Part shown: positions 17,697-27,574 of the stretch, in pieces
How the letters are laid out: each line of letters begins with the position of its first letter
Position numbering within the stretch: position 1 is the stretch's first letter
Source of the DNA: Gammaproteobacteria bacterium
GTDB taxonomy: Bacteria; Pseudomonadota; Gammaproteobacteria; Steroidobacterales; Steroidobacteraceae
Direction of reading: 5' to 3'
DNA length: 64,000 bases
Assembly: GCA_027366635.1 (NCBI GenBank)
Contig: DAHXNE010000077.1
Span: 1 to 64,000 of the forward strand
Notes under the pieces: model-generated
Database searches by the model: none
What the model was told of the DNA's origin: nothing
The model's input: the letters and a program-made list of their open reading frames with translations, nothing else
Program-made: the position numbers and the translations under genes

Positions 17697-18896
17697 TCAG
17701 CTCACGTACTTGAAGAGGGACAGTCCCTCCATCGAGGCATAGGAGGCCTGGGCGGCCTGCAGCGCAAGCTCCTCGGTCGAGAGTTGTGTGGTCGCGGCGG
17801 CGTAGTTCGTGTCGGCGAGCTGGGAGATCGCGGTCTGGTAGTCCGTCTGCTGCGACTGGGCGCTCGATTGCGCGGCGCTCACCGCGTTGATGCGGCCCCC
17901 GACCGAGGCCTGGACCAGATTGAAGTTATTGAGCGCGCCGGTGAGCTGCTCGCTGATGGTGTTGAGCTGCGTGGTGATCTGCGCCGAACTGAGCTGCGTG
18001 GAATTCAGGGTATCGATGGCGCTCGCAAGGGTCGAGAAGACGCTGGCGGTGCCGGCGGCGGCGACGGTGAACTGATCGCCGGTCGCCGGGACGCCGCTGA
18101 ACGACAGCTGTATGCCCTTGAATCCGATCGTAAATGTTCCGTTGGAACTCGCCGCATAGGTGCCCGAGGCCACCGTCGCGCCCGTGGCATTCGTGACCTG
18201 ATACTGCGTGGGGCTGGTGAACTCGATGGTGTACGTGCCCGGGCTCCAGGCGGACGGATTGGTGACCGTGCTCGAGCCGACCGCGGCCGTGCCGGTGTTG
18301 GTGGCAGCCGCCGTGGTGGTGAACGTACCGTTGCCCGCCGGAAGGTTCATGAAGACCGCGCTGCCGGTGTCACCGGCCGAGATGCTCTGATCGGGCGCGA
18401 TCTGCACCTGATTGACTTCATTGGCGCCGGCATAGGTCACGGAAGTGCCGTTCTGGGTGAAGGGCTGCGTGCCGCTCGCATAGCCGGCGAACAGGTAGTT
18501 GCCCTGGCTGTCCTGGCTGTTGGCGGTGGCGACGAGCTGCTGCAGCTGCTGCTGCAGCTGGGTCGCGATGTCCTGGCGCTCCGTCGCGCTGAGCGAGCCA
18601 TTGTTCGCCTGCTCGACCAGGCTGCTTGCGCTCTGCAGGATGTTCGTGGCGCTGGTGAGCGCCTGGGTTTCGAGCGTGAGGTTGCTGCTGGCGAGGTTGC
18701 CGTTGGTGACATATTGCTGCGAGGCGGACAGCTCCGTGTTGAGCTGGTTCACCTGGGTCATGCCCACCGGATTGTCGGCGGCGGTCTGCAGGGTGATGCC
18801 GGTCGACAGCTGCGTCTGCGTCTGCGACAGCGCCTGCTCCAGCGCATTCATCTGGTTGACGGCATCGTTCTGAAAAGACAGGGTGGAGATGGTCAC
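17697..18896 (-). CDS. flgL: Hook-filament junction protein FlgL
   Basis: FlgL (HAP3, 399 aa) joins the hook to the filament together with FlgK. The flagellin-like N-terminal helix (ALSQTQTQLSTG, TAADNPVGM) and C-terminal helix (TNYAAATTQLSTEELALQAA) are clear. The middle contains a beta-rich module (about residues 200-280) that closely resembles a module in the FlgK encoded next door. The start lies 4 bp after the flgK stop. The C-terminus ends LFKYVS. Confidence 0.93.
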   Translation of the reverse strand: MTISTLSFQNDAVNQMNALEQALSQTQTQLSTGITLQTAADNPVGMTQVNQLNTELSASQQYVTNGNLASSNLTLETQALTSATNILQSASSLVEQANNGSLSATERQDIATQLQQQLQQLVATANSQDSQGNYLFAGYASGTQPFTQNGTSVTYAGANEVNQVQIAPDQSISAGDTGSAVFMNLPAGNGTFTTTAAATNTGTAAVGSSTVTNPSAWSPGTYTIEFTSPTQYQVTNATGATVASGTYAASSNGTFTIGFKGIQLSFSGVPATGDQFTVAAAGTASVFSTLASAIDTLNSTQLSSAQITTQLNTISEQLTGALNNFNLVQASVGGRINAVSAAQSSAQSQQTDYQTAISQLADTNYAAATTQLSTEELALQAAQASYASMEGLSLFKYVS

Positions 18897-18900
18897 GGTG

Positions 18901-20799
18901 CTATCCCATCGCGGTGATGAGGGAATCGAACATCTGATGCGAGGCGGAGATGATCTGCGCCATCGCCTGATAGGCCTGCTGGTAGCTCAGCACATTGGCG
19001 GCTTCCTGGTCGAGATTGACGCCATCGGCGTTGCTGAGCGCGGTGGTCGCAGCCTGATTGACGGTCTGCTGGGCACTGGCGTTGTTCTGCGCCTGCTGGG
19101 TGAGCACGCCGATCCGGCTCACGAGGTTGTTGGCCGCGCCGCTCACCGAGGTCGTGCCGCCATCGAGCGCGAGCGAGGACAGCCCCGAGATCATCGCGAG
19201 AATGTTGCTGTTGTCGCCGGTGTTCGCGCCGCTGTTCGGACTCACCGTGAAGGCATCGCCCGCCGCCGGCGTGCCGGTGAGGGTGAGCTGCTCGCCGGCG
19301 AAGGTGATGGGCGTTCCGCTGGTGTAGGTGCCGGTGGCGACCGTCCCCCCGGCGGCGTTCGTGACCGTGTATTGACTGGCGCTGCTGAAGGTCACCGTAT
19401 AAGTGCCGGCCGTATAGGTGGCCGGATTGGTGACCCCGGCACTGCCGATCTGACCGGTGCCGGTATTGGTGCTGGCGGCGCTCGCCTGCACCAGGGCGGC
19501 GGCTGCGACCTGCGACGGATCGGTGAGCTGCATCGAAAGGCCCGCGGTCGCGGCCGCCGTAGGCTGGATGAGGAAGCTGTCGTTGGCGCTCGGCGTGCCG
19601 CTGATGACGATGGACAGGCCCACGGCCTGGAAGGGATTGGCACTGGTGCCGGCGCCGCTCAGGGCGACGGCCTGGCCGGTGCTCGCATTGGTGAGCTGCC
19701 AGGCGCCGCCGGAGTACTGCAGCACGTAATTGCTCGCGGTGAGCGCACTCAGCGAGGTGCGGGTCGCACTCACCGTGGCGCTGCCCGAATTGCCGGCACT
19801 CGGCAGGACCTGCACGCCGCCCACCGTGAACATCGGTTGTCCGGCCGTGCCATTGGCGGTCATGCCGGCCTGCTGCTGCTGGTTGACGAGCGTCGCGATG
19901 GCGACGCTGATCTGACCGAGCTGGTTCTGCGTCGGATCGAGGATCTGGCTGCGCGCGCTCAGCAGCCCACCCAGCTCCCCGCCGGTCATCTGATTGGTGA
20001 GGTCGGTCACGCCGTTGGCAGTCTGCATTCCGACGTCGAGCTGACTGGGATCGTAGGTGCCCGGGATGGTGGTGAGCGTGGCGGCGGTGCTGCCCGAGAC
20101 CAGCGCCTGACCGCTGCCGATGAACACATCGACCGCGCCTGTGCTCTGCGTCACGGTCTGCACCGACACATAGGTGCTCAGCTGGTTGATGAGGTTGTCG
20201 AGCTGATCGAGCAGCTGAGTCGGGGTCTTGCCGCTCGCCGCGTCGGCGCCGATCTGCTGATTGAGACCGGCGATATTGTTCGCGAGGGTATTGATCTGCG
20301 TGACATCGGTGCTGACCTGGGCCTCGAGCTGGGTGCCGTATTGGTCGATCTGCGAGTTGTAGGACTGCAGCTGCTGGGCGAGCGCCTGGCCCTGACTCAG
20401 CAGTCCCTGGCGTGCGGCGGTCGAGGTGGGCGAGGTGGACACCGACTGCAGCGCGTTGACGAAGCTCTGCAGGCTCGCCGAGAGGCCCGTGCTCGAGGCG
20501 CTCAGCATGTTGTCGATCTGCGCCGCCTGGGTGGCGAGCGTGTTGTAGCTGGAGTAGCTCGATTGCGAGGTATTCGCCTGCTCGGCCAACTGAGCGTTGT
20601 AGGCGCGGGTGATGCTCGCCACATCGACACCGCCGCCGACGTAGCCCGAGCCCATGAACTGTCCGGGCGCCTCGGTGAGATTGGCCGTCTCGGCGCTATA
20701 GCCGGGCGTCTCGACGTTGGCGATGTTATTGCTGGTGACGTCGAGCGCCTGCTGAAAGGCGAGCAGGCCGGAGACGCTGGTGGCGAGCAAGTCTGCCAT
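18901..20799 (-). CDS. flgK: Hook-associated protein FlgK
   Basis: FlgK (HAP1, 632 aa) sits between hook and filament. The N-terminal rod/hook signature is clear (QQALDVTSNNIANVETPGYS) and the C-terminal helix ends with VNLDQEAANVLSYQQAYQA. The length is at the upper end for the family because the central region holds two related beta modules (about 338-413 and 444-520), the second very similar to one in FlgL. It starts 13 bp after flgJ. Confidence 0.95.
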   Translation of the reverse strand: MADLLATSVSGLLAFQQALDVTSNNIANVETPGYSAETANLTEAPGQFMGSGYVGGGVDVASITRAYNAQLAEQANTSQSSYSSYNTLATQAAQIDNMLSASSTGLSASLQSFVNALQSVSTSPTSTAARQGLLSQGQALAQQLQSYNSQIDQYGTQLEAQVSTDVTQINTLANNIAGLNQQIGADAASGKTPTQLLDQLDNLINQLSTYVSVQTVTQSTGAVDVFIGSGQALVSGSTAATLTTIPGTYDPSQLDVGMQTANGVTDLTNQMTGGELGGLLSARSQILDPTQNQLGQISVAIATLVNQQQQAGMTANGTAGQPMFTVGGVQVLPSAGNSGSATVSATRTSLSALTASNYVLQYSGGAWQLTNASTGQAVALSGAGTSANPFQAVGLSIVISGTPSANDSFLIQPTAAATAGLSMQLTDPSQVAAAALVQASAASTNTGTGQIGSAGVTNPATYTAGTYTVTFSSASQYTVTNAAGGTVATGTYTSGTPITFAGEQLTLTGTPAAGDAFTVSPNSGANTGDNSNILAMISGLSSLALDGGTTSVSGAANNLVSRIGVLTQQAQNNASAQQTVNQAATTALSNADGVNLDQEAANVLSYQQAYQAMAQIISASHQMFDSLITAMG

Positions 20800-20812
20800 G
20801 GTGGTGCGGCCT

Positions 20813-21742
20813 TCAGAGCGTACGGCTCAAGGGGGCTATCGGCCGGGCGGCGGCGAGCTTGAGCGGCTCGGCGCCGAGGACCTGCTGCACGGTCGCGGCC
20901 ACCGCGGTGAGCTTGCCGGCATAGTTCGGATCGGTGGCGTAGCCGCCGCGCGCGAGCGCCGTGGCGAATGCGGCCACGTTATTGCCAGTATCGAGCGCGG
21001 CGCTGTAGCGCGGATCGCCGCTGAGGAGCGTGGCGTAGTCCTGAAAGCACCGCCCGCAGCTGTCGTAGGCGCGGAACTTCGCCTCGGTCGTGGTCGGGGT
21101 TGCGTGGATGTATTCCCGGGTCGGATCGGTGACACTCGGGCCCGCCCAGTCGGCGCCGGCCTTGATGCCGAACAGATTGTTGCTGCTCGCGCCGGCGGAG
21201 GTCTGCGGGATGCTGCGGCCCCAGTCGGTTTCGAGCGCGGCCTGCGCGACGAGCGCGACCGGGGTCACCCCGAGCTTGCGCGCCGTCTGCTCGGCGTCCG
21301 GCCAGATGGAGCGGGCGAAGGCGCTCTGCTGCGCCGGGGTGACCGGTGGCGTGCCCGCGGCCGCGCTGCTCGCGCTCGCGCGGGTTGCCGCCACGGCGGT
21401 GCTGGCCTGCGGCGCGTGCGCGCCGCCCGATTCGCGGCGCAGCTGCTGCACCAGCATCTCGGCCAGCCCGAAGGTGTGCTCCTTGCTCAGCTGAATGGAC
21501 AGCTGCTGGTCGTACATGTCCTGGTACATGCGCGTTGCGCTCGAGCCGAGCAGCGGATCCTTGAAGTTCGCATCCTGCATGCTCTTGATCATCATATTGA
21601 TGAACAGACTCTCGAACTGCTGCGCCGCGGCGCGCAGCGCCTTCGGGTTGTGGGTGGCAAGCTCATCGCGCAGCTCTGCCACCGAGCCGGAAGTGGCGGC
21701 GGCAGTTGGATCGACGAGCGGTGTGGCGAGCGGCAGCGTCAT
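20813..21742 (-). CDS. flgJ: Rod-cap and peptidoglycan hydrolase FlgJ
   Basis: FlgJ (309 aa) has the two-domain gammaproteobacterial layout. The N-terminal rod-binding domain (about 35-100) contains [17 protein letters not shown], and the C-terminal glucosaminidase domain (about 150-300) contains [12 protein letters not shown] with the expected catalytic Glu and the NNLFGIKA motif. It digests peptidoglycan so the rod can cross the wall. The ATG overlaps the flgI stop as ATGA (21739-21742), indicating coupled translation. Confidence 0.93.
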   Translation of the reverse strand: MTLPLATPLVDPTAAATSGSVAELRDELATHNPKALRAAAQQFESLFINMMIKSMQDANFKDPLLGSSATRMYQDMYDQQLSIQLSKEHTFGLAEMLVQQLRRESGGAHAPQASTAVAATRASASSAAAGTPPVTPAQQSAFARSIWPDAEQTARKLGVTPVALVAQAALETDWGRSIPQTSAGASSNNLFGIKAGADWAGPSVTDPTREYIHATPTTTEAKFRAYDSCGRCFQDYATLLSGDPRYSAALDTGNNVAAFATALARGGYATDPNYAGKLTAVAATVQQVLGAEPLKLAAARPIAPLSRTL

Positions 21743-22890
21743 ATCACGATCAGCTGCGCGCGCAGCGCGCCGGCCTCCTTCAGCGCTTCGAGGATCGCCA
21801 CGAGATCGTCGGGCGTCGCGCCGACCGCGTTCACCGCACGCACGATGGCGTCGAGGTTCACACCGGCCGGGAACAGGAACATGTGCGCCTTTTCCTGCCG
21901 CACCTGCACGCTGCTGTGCGGCACGACGACGGTTTTTCCGCCCGTGCTGAACGGGTTCGGCTGGCTCACCGTGTAGTGCTCGGTGATGGTCACCGACAGC
22001 GAGCCGGTCGATACGGCCGCCGGCATCACCCGCACGCCGGAGCTGATGACGACCGTGCCCGTGCGCGAGTTGATGATCACGCGCGCCGGCGGCGTGCCCG
22101 GCTTGACGTGCAGATCCTCGAGCGCGGCGACGTAGGCCGTGCGCTGGCTCGGGTTCATTGGTGCGCGCACCCGCACCGACACCGCATCGAGCGCCTCGGC
22201 GGTACCGGCGCCGAAGGTGTTGTTGATGACATCGGTCAGGCGCGTCGCCGTCGTGAAGCTCGGGGTATCGAGATTGAGTGTCACGTACGGCAGGCTGTCG
22301 AAGTTCGTCGGCACCGAGCGCTCGACCGTGGCGCCATTCGGAATCGAACCGCTGCTCGGAATGTTCACCGTCACGCTCGACCCATCGGCCCCCTGCGCCG
22401 AGAAGCCGTTGACGAGCACGCTGCCCTGGGCCATGGCGTAGATCTGCCCGTCGGCGCCGCGCAGCGGCGTCATGATGAGGCTGCCGCCGCGCAGACTGGT
22501 CGCGTTGCCGATCGAGGACACTGTCACATTGATCGTCTGCCCGGGCTGGGCGAACGGCGGCAGCGTGGCATGCACGGTCACCGCGGCGACGTTCTTCAGC
22601 TGCGGGTTGGCATTGCTCGGCACCTGGATCCCGAACCTCGCCAGCATATTCTCGATGCTGAGCACGGTGAATGGGGTCTGCGTGGTCTGGTCGCCGGTCC
22701 CGTCCAGGCCCACCACCAGGCCGTAGCCGAGCAGATGATTGCCGCGCACGCCGGCCACCGTCGCCAGGTTGCGCACCGTCTCGGCCCGGGCCAGGCCGCA
22801 GCCGGCCGTGACGATCAGGGCGCCGCACAGCAGGCAGATCCGCGCCAGCGCCGCAAGATTCGCTCGTCCCTTGTGATTCAGTGTGCTCAC
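21739..22890 (-). CDS. flgI: Flagellar P-ring protein FlgI
   Basis: FlgI (383 aa) forms the periplasmic P ring around the rod. A signal peptide with a charged N-region and hydrophobic core (about residues 12-31) ends around GLARA. The mature part starts with the family opening ([20 protein letters not shown]) and contains GLDGTGDQT and the conserved [16 protein letters not shown]. The C-terminus ends in [14 protein letters not shown]. It lies 12 bp after flgH. Confidence 0.95.
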   Translation of the reverse strand: MSTLNHKGRANLAALARICLLCGALIVTAGCGLARAETVRNLATVAGVRGNHLLGYGLVVGLDGTGDQTTQTPFTVLSIENMLARFGIQVPSNANPQLKNVAAVTVHATLPPFAQPGQTINVTVSSIGNATSLRGGSLIMTPLRGADGQIYAMAQGSVLVNGFSAQGADGSSVTVNIPSSGSIPNGATVERSVPTNFDSLPYVTLNLDTPSFTTATRLTDVINNTFGAGTAEALDAVSVRVRAPMNPSQRTAYVAALEDLHVKPGTPPARVIINSRTGTVVISSGVRVMPAAVSTGSLSVTITEHYTVSQPNPFSTGGKTVVVPHSSVQVRQEKAHMFLFPAGVNLDAIVRAVNAVGATPDDLVAILEALKEAGALRAQLIVI

Positions 22891-22902
22891 GAGTGCTCCG
22901 GC

Positions 22903-23586
22903 TCAAAAGGGCAGCCACGGGAGGTTGAAGAAGCGCGACAGCAGGCCCGGACTGTTGGCGTCGTTCAAGGCGCCGGTCTGGCCGTAGGCGATGCGCGCAT
23001 CGGCGACCTGTTGCGAGGAAATCGTGTTCTCCGGGGAGATGTCGATCGGCCGAATGACGCCCTCGAGGCGGATATATTCGTTGGCCTGATTGATTCGCGT
23101 CAGAGTCTGGCCGCGGACCAAAAGGTTGCCATTGGGCAGCCGCTTGATGACGGTGACCTGGATGGCGCCCACCAGGCTGTCGCTTTGCTGGCTGCCTCCG
23201 GAGCCGGCGAACGTGTTGCCGTTGTCGATATTGCCGCTCAGGATCGACGCGCCGTGGATGGTCATCGGAATGCCGAACAGCGACGGCGCGGACAGCGAAT
23301 CCTTGGTGGTCTTCGCCGTGTCGGTCTGCGAGCTGTTCTGCGCGGCGGTGGAGACATCGAGCAATACGGTGACGGTGTCGCCGACATTGGTCGCGGTCGG
23401 GTTCGCGAACCAGCCCTGATCGTAGCCAGCGTGGAAAATGGCGCCGTTCGGCGCCGGCTGCGGCAGATTCGGCATGGCGAACGCCGGGCCGTGCCGCGCG
23501 GCCGGGCCGCTGGCGCAGGCGCCGAGCAGCGCGCTGGCGGCGGCCACCGTCAGGATGCGCACGACGACGAGGACTCGGGAATTCAC
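22903..23586 (-). CDS. flgH: Flagellar L-ring lipoprotein FlgH
   Basis: FlgH (227 aa) forms the outer-membrane L ring. The start is GTG 23586 with GAGG a few bases upstream; no ATG is available nearby, and the frame upstream of it is flgG in another register. The lipobox ALLGAC places the lipidated Cys near residue 24. Mature-region hallmarks include GDTVTVLL, NGNLLVRGQ, RLEGVIRPIDI and ADARIAYGQTG. It follows flgG by 8 bp. Confidence 0.93.
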   Translation of the reverse strand: MNSRVLVVVRILTVAAASALLGACASGPAARHGPAFAMPNLPQPAPNGAIFHAGYDQGWFANPTATNVGDTVTVLLDVSTAAQNSSQTDTAKTTKDSLSAPSLFGIPMTIHGASILSGNIDNGNTFAGSGGSQQSDSLVGAIQVTVIKRLPNGNLLVRGQTLTRINQANEYIRLEGVIRPIDISPENTISSQQVADARIAYGQTGALNDANSPGLLSRFFNLPWLPF

Positions 23587-23594
23587 GCTGTGCC

Positions 23595-24380
23595 TCACAT
23601 GTTCTGGGTGGCGTACTGCAGCATCGACGAGACGGTCTCGATGGCCTTGGAGTTCATCTCGTAGGCGCGCTGGGTCTGAATCATGTCGACCAGGGATTGC
23701 ACGACATTCACGTTCGAGGACTCGAGCTCGCCCTGGCCGACCGTGCCGAGTCCGTCGGAGCCCGGTGACCCGGCTTGGGGCGAACCGCTCGCCGCGGACT
23801 GCAGCAGCAGGTTGTTCCCCTCGGGCTGCAAACCGGTGGGATTGATGAAGTTCGCCAGCTGAATCTGTCCGATCTGGGTGGTCGTCGTCTGGCCTGGCAG
23901 CACGACGCTCACGGTGCCATCGGTGCCGATGCTGACGCTCTGCGCGCCCTGCGGGATGGTGATGGCGGGCTGTACGGTGTAGCCGTCGGCGGTGACGAGC
24001 TGTCCCTGTGCATTGACCTGGAAGCTGCCGTCGCGGGTGTAGGCGATCGTGCCGTCCGGCATCAGTATCTGAAAGAAGCCCTGACCCTGAATGGCCAGAT
24101 CGAGCGGGTTGCCCGTCTCCTGGATACTTCCCTGGCTGTAGTTTTTCTCGGTGGCGACCAGGCGCACACCGGTCCCGATCGACAGGCCGGACGGGGACTG
24201 GGTGGTCTGTGTGGTGTCGGCGCCCACCTGGCCGAGGTTCTGATACAGGAGATCCTCGAAAACACCGCGGTCCGATTTGTAGCCGGTGGTGTCCACGTTG
24301 GCCAGATTGTTCGCGATGATCGCCATCTCGGTGTTCTGGGCGTCCAGGCCGGTCTTGGCGGCCCATAATGCTGCGTCCAT
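23595..24380 (-). CDS. flgG: Distal rod protein FlgG
   Basis: FlgG (261 aa) builds the distal rod. It has the N-terminal NNLANVDTTGYKSDR signature, the family LDLAIQGQGFFQI and YTRDGSFQVNAQG motifs, and the C-terminal ESSNVNVVQSLVDMIQTQRA helix shared by rod and hook proteins. Length and order (flgF-flgG-flgH) are standard. There is no signal peptide, as expected for a type III-exported protein. Confidence 0.96.
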   Translation of the reverse strand: MDAALWAAKTGLDAQNTEMAIIANNLANVDTTGYKSDRGVFEDLLYQNLGQVGADTTQTTQSPSGLSIGTGVRLVATEKNYSQGSIQETGNPLDLAIQGQGFFQILMPDGTIAYTRDGSFQVNAQGQLVTADGYTVQPAITIPQGAQSVSIGTDGTVSVVLPGQTTTTQIGQIQLANFINPTGLQPEGNNLLLQSAASGSPQAGSPGSDGLGTVGQGELESSNVNVVQSLVDMIQTQRAYEMNSKAIETVSSMLQYATQNM

Positions 24381-24407
24381 AGGAATATCCTCGTATTAAG
24401 ACATCAA

Positions 24408-25148
24408 TTAACCGGGCTGAAGAAGCTGTCCCGAGGCGGCGGCGTTCGTGTCGGTGCTTTTCATCACCTTCACCTGCAACTGGAAGTCGCGGGCCAGGTC
24501 GATCATGTTCACCATGGCTCCCGCAATGTTCACGTTGCTCGACTCCAGCACGCCGGAGGCGAGGTGCACGCTGGCGTCGGCCGGTGCCTTGACGCCTTTG
24601 GCCAGCGTGAACAGGTCGTCGGATGCCGGCGTCAGGCTGTCCGGTGGGGGATTGACCAGCTTGATGCGCCCGATCGTCACCAAAGTGTCGGGGCCCTGGC
24701 CGGACGGGACCGCCGACACGGTGCCGTCGGAGCCGATGCGCACCGAGGCGCTCGGCGGAATGCTGATCGGTCCGTTGGTTCCGAGCACCAGCTGTCCGGT
24801 GCTGGTGACCAGCATGCCGTCCGCTTGGATATGCAGATCGCCGTTGCGCGTATAGGCTTCCTGACCATTGGGACCCTGCACGGCGATGAAGCCCCGTCCC
24901 TGGACCGCCACGTCGAGCGGTCGTCCGGTGGTGATCATGGAGCCGGGCGTTTCATCCCATCCGGTCGTCGACTCGGTCGCGTAGACGCGCGAGGCGTAAC
25001 CGCTGCCCTGTACCGCCTGGCTCTGGAACGCCGCCATCTCCGCCTTGAAGCCGACGGTGTCGACATTGGCGAGATTGAAGTTGTTCACCGCCTGAGCCTC
25101 GAGCAGCTCCTTGGCGCCGCTCATGGCCACGTACAGGGAGTTGTCCAC
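24408..25148 (-). CDS. flgF: Proximal rod protein FlgF
   Basis: FlgF (246 aa) is a rod protein. I chose GTG 25148, which gives VDNSLYVAMSGAKELLEAQ, matching the usual family N-terminus; GAGGG lies about 7 bases upstream and the start is 2 bp after the flgE stop. The N-terminal signature is NNFNLANVDTVGFKAEM, and the C-terminal helix contains LESSNVNIAGAMVNMID. The C-terminus is Ala/Gln-rich (AAASGQLLQPG). Confidence 0.93.
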   Translation of the reverse strand: MDNSLYVAMSGAKELLEAQAVNNFNLANVDTVGFKAEMAAFQSQAVQGSGYASRVYATESTTGWDETPGSMITTGRPLDVAVQGRGFIAVQGPNGQEAYTRNGDLHIQADGMLVTSTGQLVLGTNGPISIPPSASVRIGSDGTVSAVPSGQGPDTLVTIGRIKLVNPPPDSLTPASDDLFTLAKGVKAPADASVHLASGVLESSNVNIAGAMVNMIDLARDFQLQVKVMKSTDTNAAASGQLLQPG

Positions 25149-25150
25149 GA

Positions 25151-26362
25151 TTACGCCCTCAGGACCGCCTGAATGGCCTGGCTCTGGGTGCTGATCATCT
25201 GGGCGTTGGCCTGGAAGTTCTGCTGCGCATTGATCATGTCGACCAGCTGCGTCGTGATGTCCACATTGGACTGCTCCAGGGCGCCGGACTGGACGGTGCC
25301 GAAGCCGGAGCCGCCGGCCACGCCGTTCACCGGCGAGCCGGACGCGTAGGTCTGCTGCCACTGGGTATTGCCGGTTTGCTGCAGGCCCTGGGGGTTGGCG
25401 AAATTCGCCAGCGCGATCTGCCCCAGCGTCGAGGTCTGGCCGTTGGTGAACGCGGCCTGGACGACGCCGGTGGAGCTGATGTTGATTCCGGTCAGGCTGC
25501 CGGTGGTGTAACCGTTCTGGGATTCCGAGTCGACGCCGAACGAGCTGCCATATTGGGTGGAGCTGCCGAGATTGAAACTGATGTTCATGGGAGCGGCGCC
25601 GGTGGACGGCGTATAGGAGCCGAAGCTCACCTGACCGTTGGCGGGCGAAATCAAGGCTCCCGAGCTCGAATATGTCAGCGTCTGCGGCGACCCGACCGAG
25701 GTGCCGTCGATGTACAACTGGGCGTTCCAGGTGTTCGCGGTCGCGCCGTGGATAAAGTACAGCTGGGCGGTATGGGCGGCGCCCAGGGAGTCGTACACCG
25801 TCAAGGACGTCGTGTCGTTGTAGCTGTTCGAGTTGGTGGGCGAGAACGTCTGGGGCGGTGCCGTCGCGTTCGCCGGCAGATTGAGGGTCATGGTCGCCGT
25901 GGTGGTGGCTCGAGGCGCGACTTCGGCCGTGGACAGCTGCAGGTTGGACAGGCCGCCGGTATTGAACCCGCCGTTGCTCAGCGGCTGGTAGCCCTGGACG
26001 AGCTCGCCGCTGGAGGTGACCAGATCGCCGTTCTGGTCGACCTGGAAGGCGCCGTTACGGGTGTAGCTCAGGGCGCCGTTGTTGCTGACGATGAAGAAGC
26101 CGTTGCCGCTCAGGGCGAGGTCGAGGTTGTCGGAGGTGGTATTGATGTTTCCCTGGGAGAACTGCTGAGCGATCGCGGCGGTCTGAACGCCGTTGCCGAC
26201 CTGGGTCTGCGACAGGCCCTGCTGGGTCTGGGCGAACAGACTGGAGAATTCGGCGGTCGATTCCTTGAAGCCCGTGGTGTCCACGTTGGCGATATTGTTC
26301 GCAATGGTGTTCAGGTCGGTATTGGCGGCGTTGATCCCGGAGAGGGCGAGGTCGAGCGACAT
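25151..26362 (-). CDS. flgE: Flagellar hook protein FlgE
   Basis: FlgE (403 aa) polymerises to form the hook, the universal joint. The N-terminus has NTIANNIANVDTTGFKES, and the C-terminus has LEQSNVDITTQLVDMI and QANAQMISTQSQAIQAV. The central domains are Ser/Thr/Gly-rich. The length fits standard FlgE. It starts 11 bp after flgD. Confidence 0.96.
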   Translation of the reverse strand: MSLDLALSGINAANTDLNTIANNIANVDTTGFKESTAEFSSLFAQTQQGLSQTQVGNGVQTAAIAQQFSQGNINTTSDNLDLALSGNGFFIVSNNGALSYTRNGAFQVDQNGDLVTSSGELVQGYQPLSNGGFNTGGLSNLQLSTAEVAPRATTTATMTLNLPANATAPPQTFSPTNSNSYNDTTSLTVYDSLGAAHTAQLYFIHGATANTWNAQLYIDGTSVGSPQTLTYSSSGALISPANGQVSFGSYTPSTGAAPMNISFNLGSSTQYGSSFGVDSESQNGYTTGSLTGINISSTGVVQAAFTNGQTSTLGQIALANFANPQGLQQTGNTQWQQTYASGSPVNGVAGGSGFGTVQSGALEQSNVDITTQLVDMINAQQNFQANAQMISTQSQAIQAVLRA

Positions 26363-26373
26363 GGAGGACTCCT

Positions 26374-27081
26374 TTAAAAGACCTGACTGACGGAGCTGAG
26401 CGGAATCGATCCGCCGTTGGTGTTCAGGGTGAGGCTGTTGCTGCTCGGATCGAGCGTCACGCTGTTGACCGTGTAGGCGAGCTGCGGCGTGAGCGAGCTC
26501 TGGGCGCCGTTGCCGTTCGCCGTGACGGAGAACTGGTAGGTCCCCGGCGGCGCGCTGCCGCCGGAGGCGGTCGCGCCGCTCCAGGTGAACGGGGTCAAGC
26601 CGGCCTGAGGGGCAACGGCGAACTGGTCCACGGGTGTGCCGTTGGCATCGCTGACCTGAACGGTGAGGGCGGTGGTGCCGGTGGGCGGGGTGACCGCGCC
26701 GGTGATCGAGCCGTTGGCGCTGAGGGCGGCGGACGTGCCGGAGGCGAGCACCGTCTGACCGATGAGGCTGGTGCCGCCGACCAGCTGGTTCGAGGACATG
26801 GAGTTCGCCAGGTTGGTCATCGAGGTCGACATGCCGTCCATGTCGCTCACTTCGCTGAGCGCGGAGATCTCGTTGATGAACTGGCTGGGGTTGGTCGGCT
26901 GGGTGGGATCCTCGTTGGTCATCTGTGTGACGAGCAACTTCAGGAAGTCGCTCTGGCTGAGCGAGAGGGGATTGCCGCTGCTGCTGGCGGTGCCGGCGCT
27001 GCCGGCGCTGCCGCTGCCGCTATTGGTTGCAGCGGCGGCGGCGGTCTGGGCGGCGTAGGCGCCAATGGAGGTCACTGACAT
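26374..27081 (-). CDS. flgD: Hook-capping scaffold FlgD
   Basis: FlgD (235 aa) is the temporary cap that guides FlgE assembly. The conserved motif LSQSDFLKLLVTQMTNEDPT lies after a low-complexity Ala/Ser/Gly stretch (about residues 10-38). A FlgD Ig-like/tudor-like region follows (LTPFTWSGATASGG..PPGTYQF). Its gene has the standard place between flgC and flgE. Confidence 0.93.
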   Translation of the reverse strand: MSVTSIGAYAAQTAAAAATNSGSGSAGSAGTASSSGNPLSLSQSDFLKLLVTQMTNEDPTQPTNPSQFINEISALSEVSDMDGMSTSMTNLANSMSSNQLVGGTSLIGQTVLASGTSAALSANGSITGAVTPPTGTTALTVQVSDANGTPVDQFAVAPQAGLTPFTWSGATASGGSAPPGTYQFSVTANGNGAQSSLTPQLAYTVNSVTLDPSSNSLTLNTNGGSIPLSSVSQVF

Positions 27082-27115
27082 GGGGTGCGTCCGGTAGTTT
27101 TAGGAAAGTGGAGTG

Positions 27116-27544
27116 TCAGGCGAGCTTGAGGGTGTCGAGCATCAGAGTCTTGGAAGTATTCAGGACCTGAGCGTCATTCTGATAGGACCGCGAGGCGGAA
27201 ATCATGTCGGCCATTTGCGTGACGATGTTGACGTTCGAGGAGAACACGTAACCTTGCGCGTTGGCCATCGGATTGCCGGGTTCATAGCGGGCGGTTCCGG
27301 GGGCGGTGTCCTCGACGATCCCGCGCACGGCGACCGATGCGTCGGCGGCCTGCTGGGTGGGGGACTCCTCGCCGGAGACGGCCGCCTGGACCGCCTGGAA
27401 TACCGGGTAGCGCGCCTTGTAGGCGCTGGCGGCGCTGCTGCTGACGCTGTCGGCGTTGGCGAGATTGCTCGCCACGGTGTCCAGGCGAACCGATTCGGCG
27501 GACATGCCGGAGCCGGAGATATTGAAGATGTTGAAGAATCCCAT
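27116..27544 (-). CDS. flgC: Proximal rod protein FlgC
   Basis: FlgC (142 aa) has the rod-protein N-terminus with SGSGMSAESVRLDTVASNLAN and the C-terminal SSNVNIVTQMADMISASRSY helix. It starts 30 bp after flgB in the flg operon. The N-terminal signature departs slightly from consensus (NADSVSSSAASAYKAR), with a Ser/Ala stretch where many homologues have a shorter segment. Confidence 0.94.
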   Translation of the reverse strand: MGFFNIFNISGSGMSAESVRLDTVASNLANADSVSSSAASAYKARYPVFQAVQAAVSGEESPTQQAADASVAVRGIVEDTAPGTARYEPGNPMANAQGYVFSSNVNIVTQMADMISASRSYQNDAQVLNTSKTLMLDTLKLA

Positions 27545-27574
27545 GGCGAGCCTGCTGTGGCGTTCGGGGTGGGG

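Noticed and set aside
22903..24366. A longer FlgH frame reaching back into flgG
   Set aside because: The extra residues are the out-of-frame reading of flgG; the signal peptide and lipobox begin at GTG 23586.
24408..25361. A longer FlgF starting at 25361
   Set aside because: The extra 71 residues overlap flgE in another frame and are Arg-rich; the family N-terminus begins at GTG 25148.
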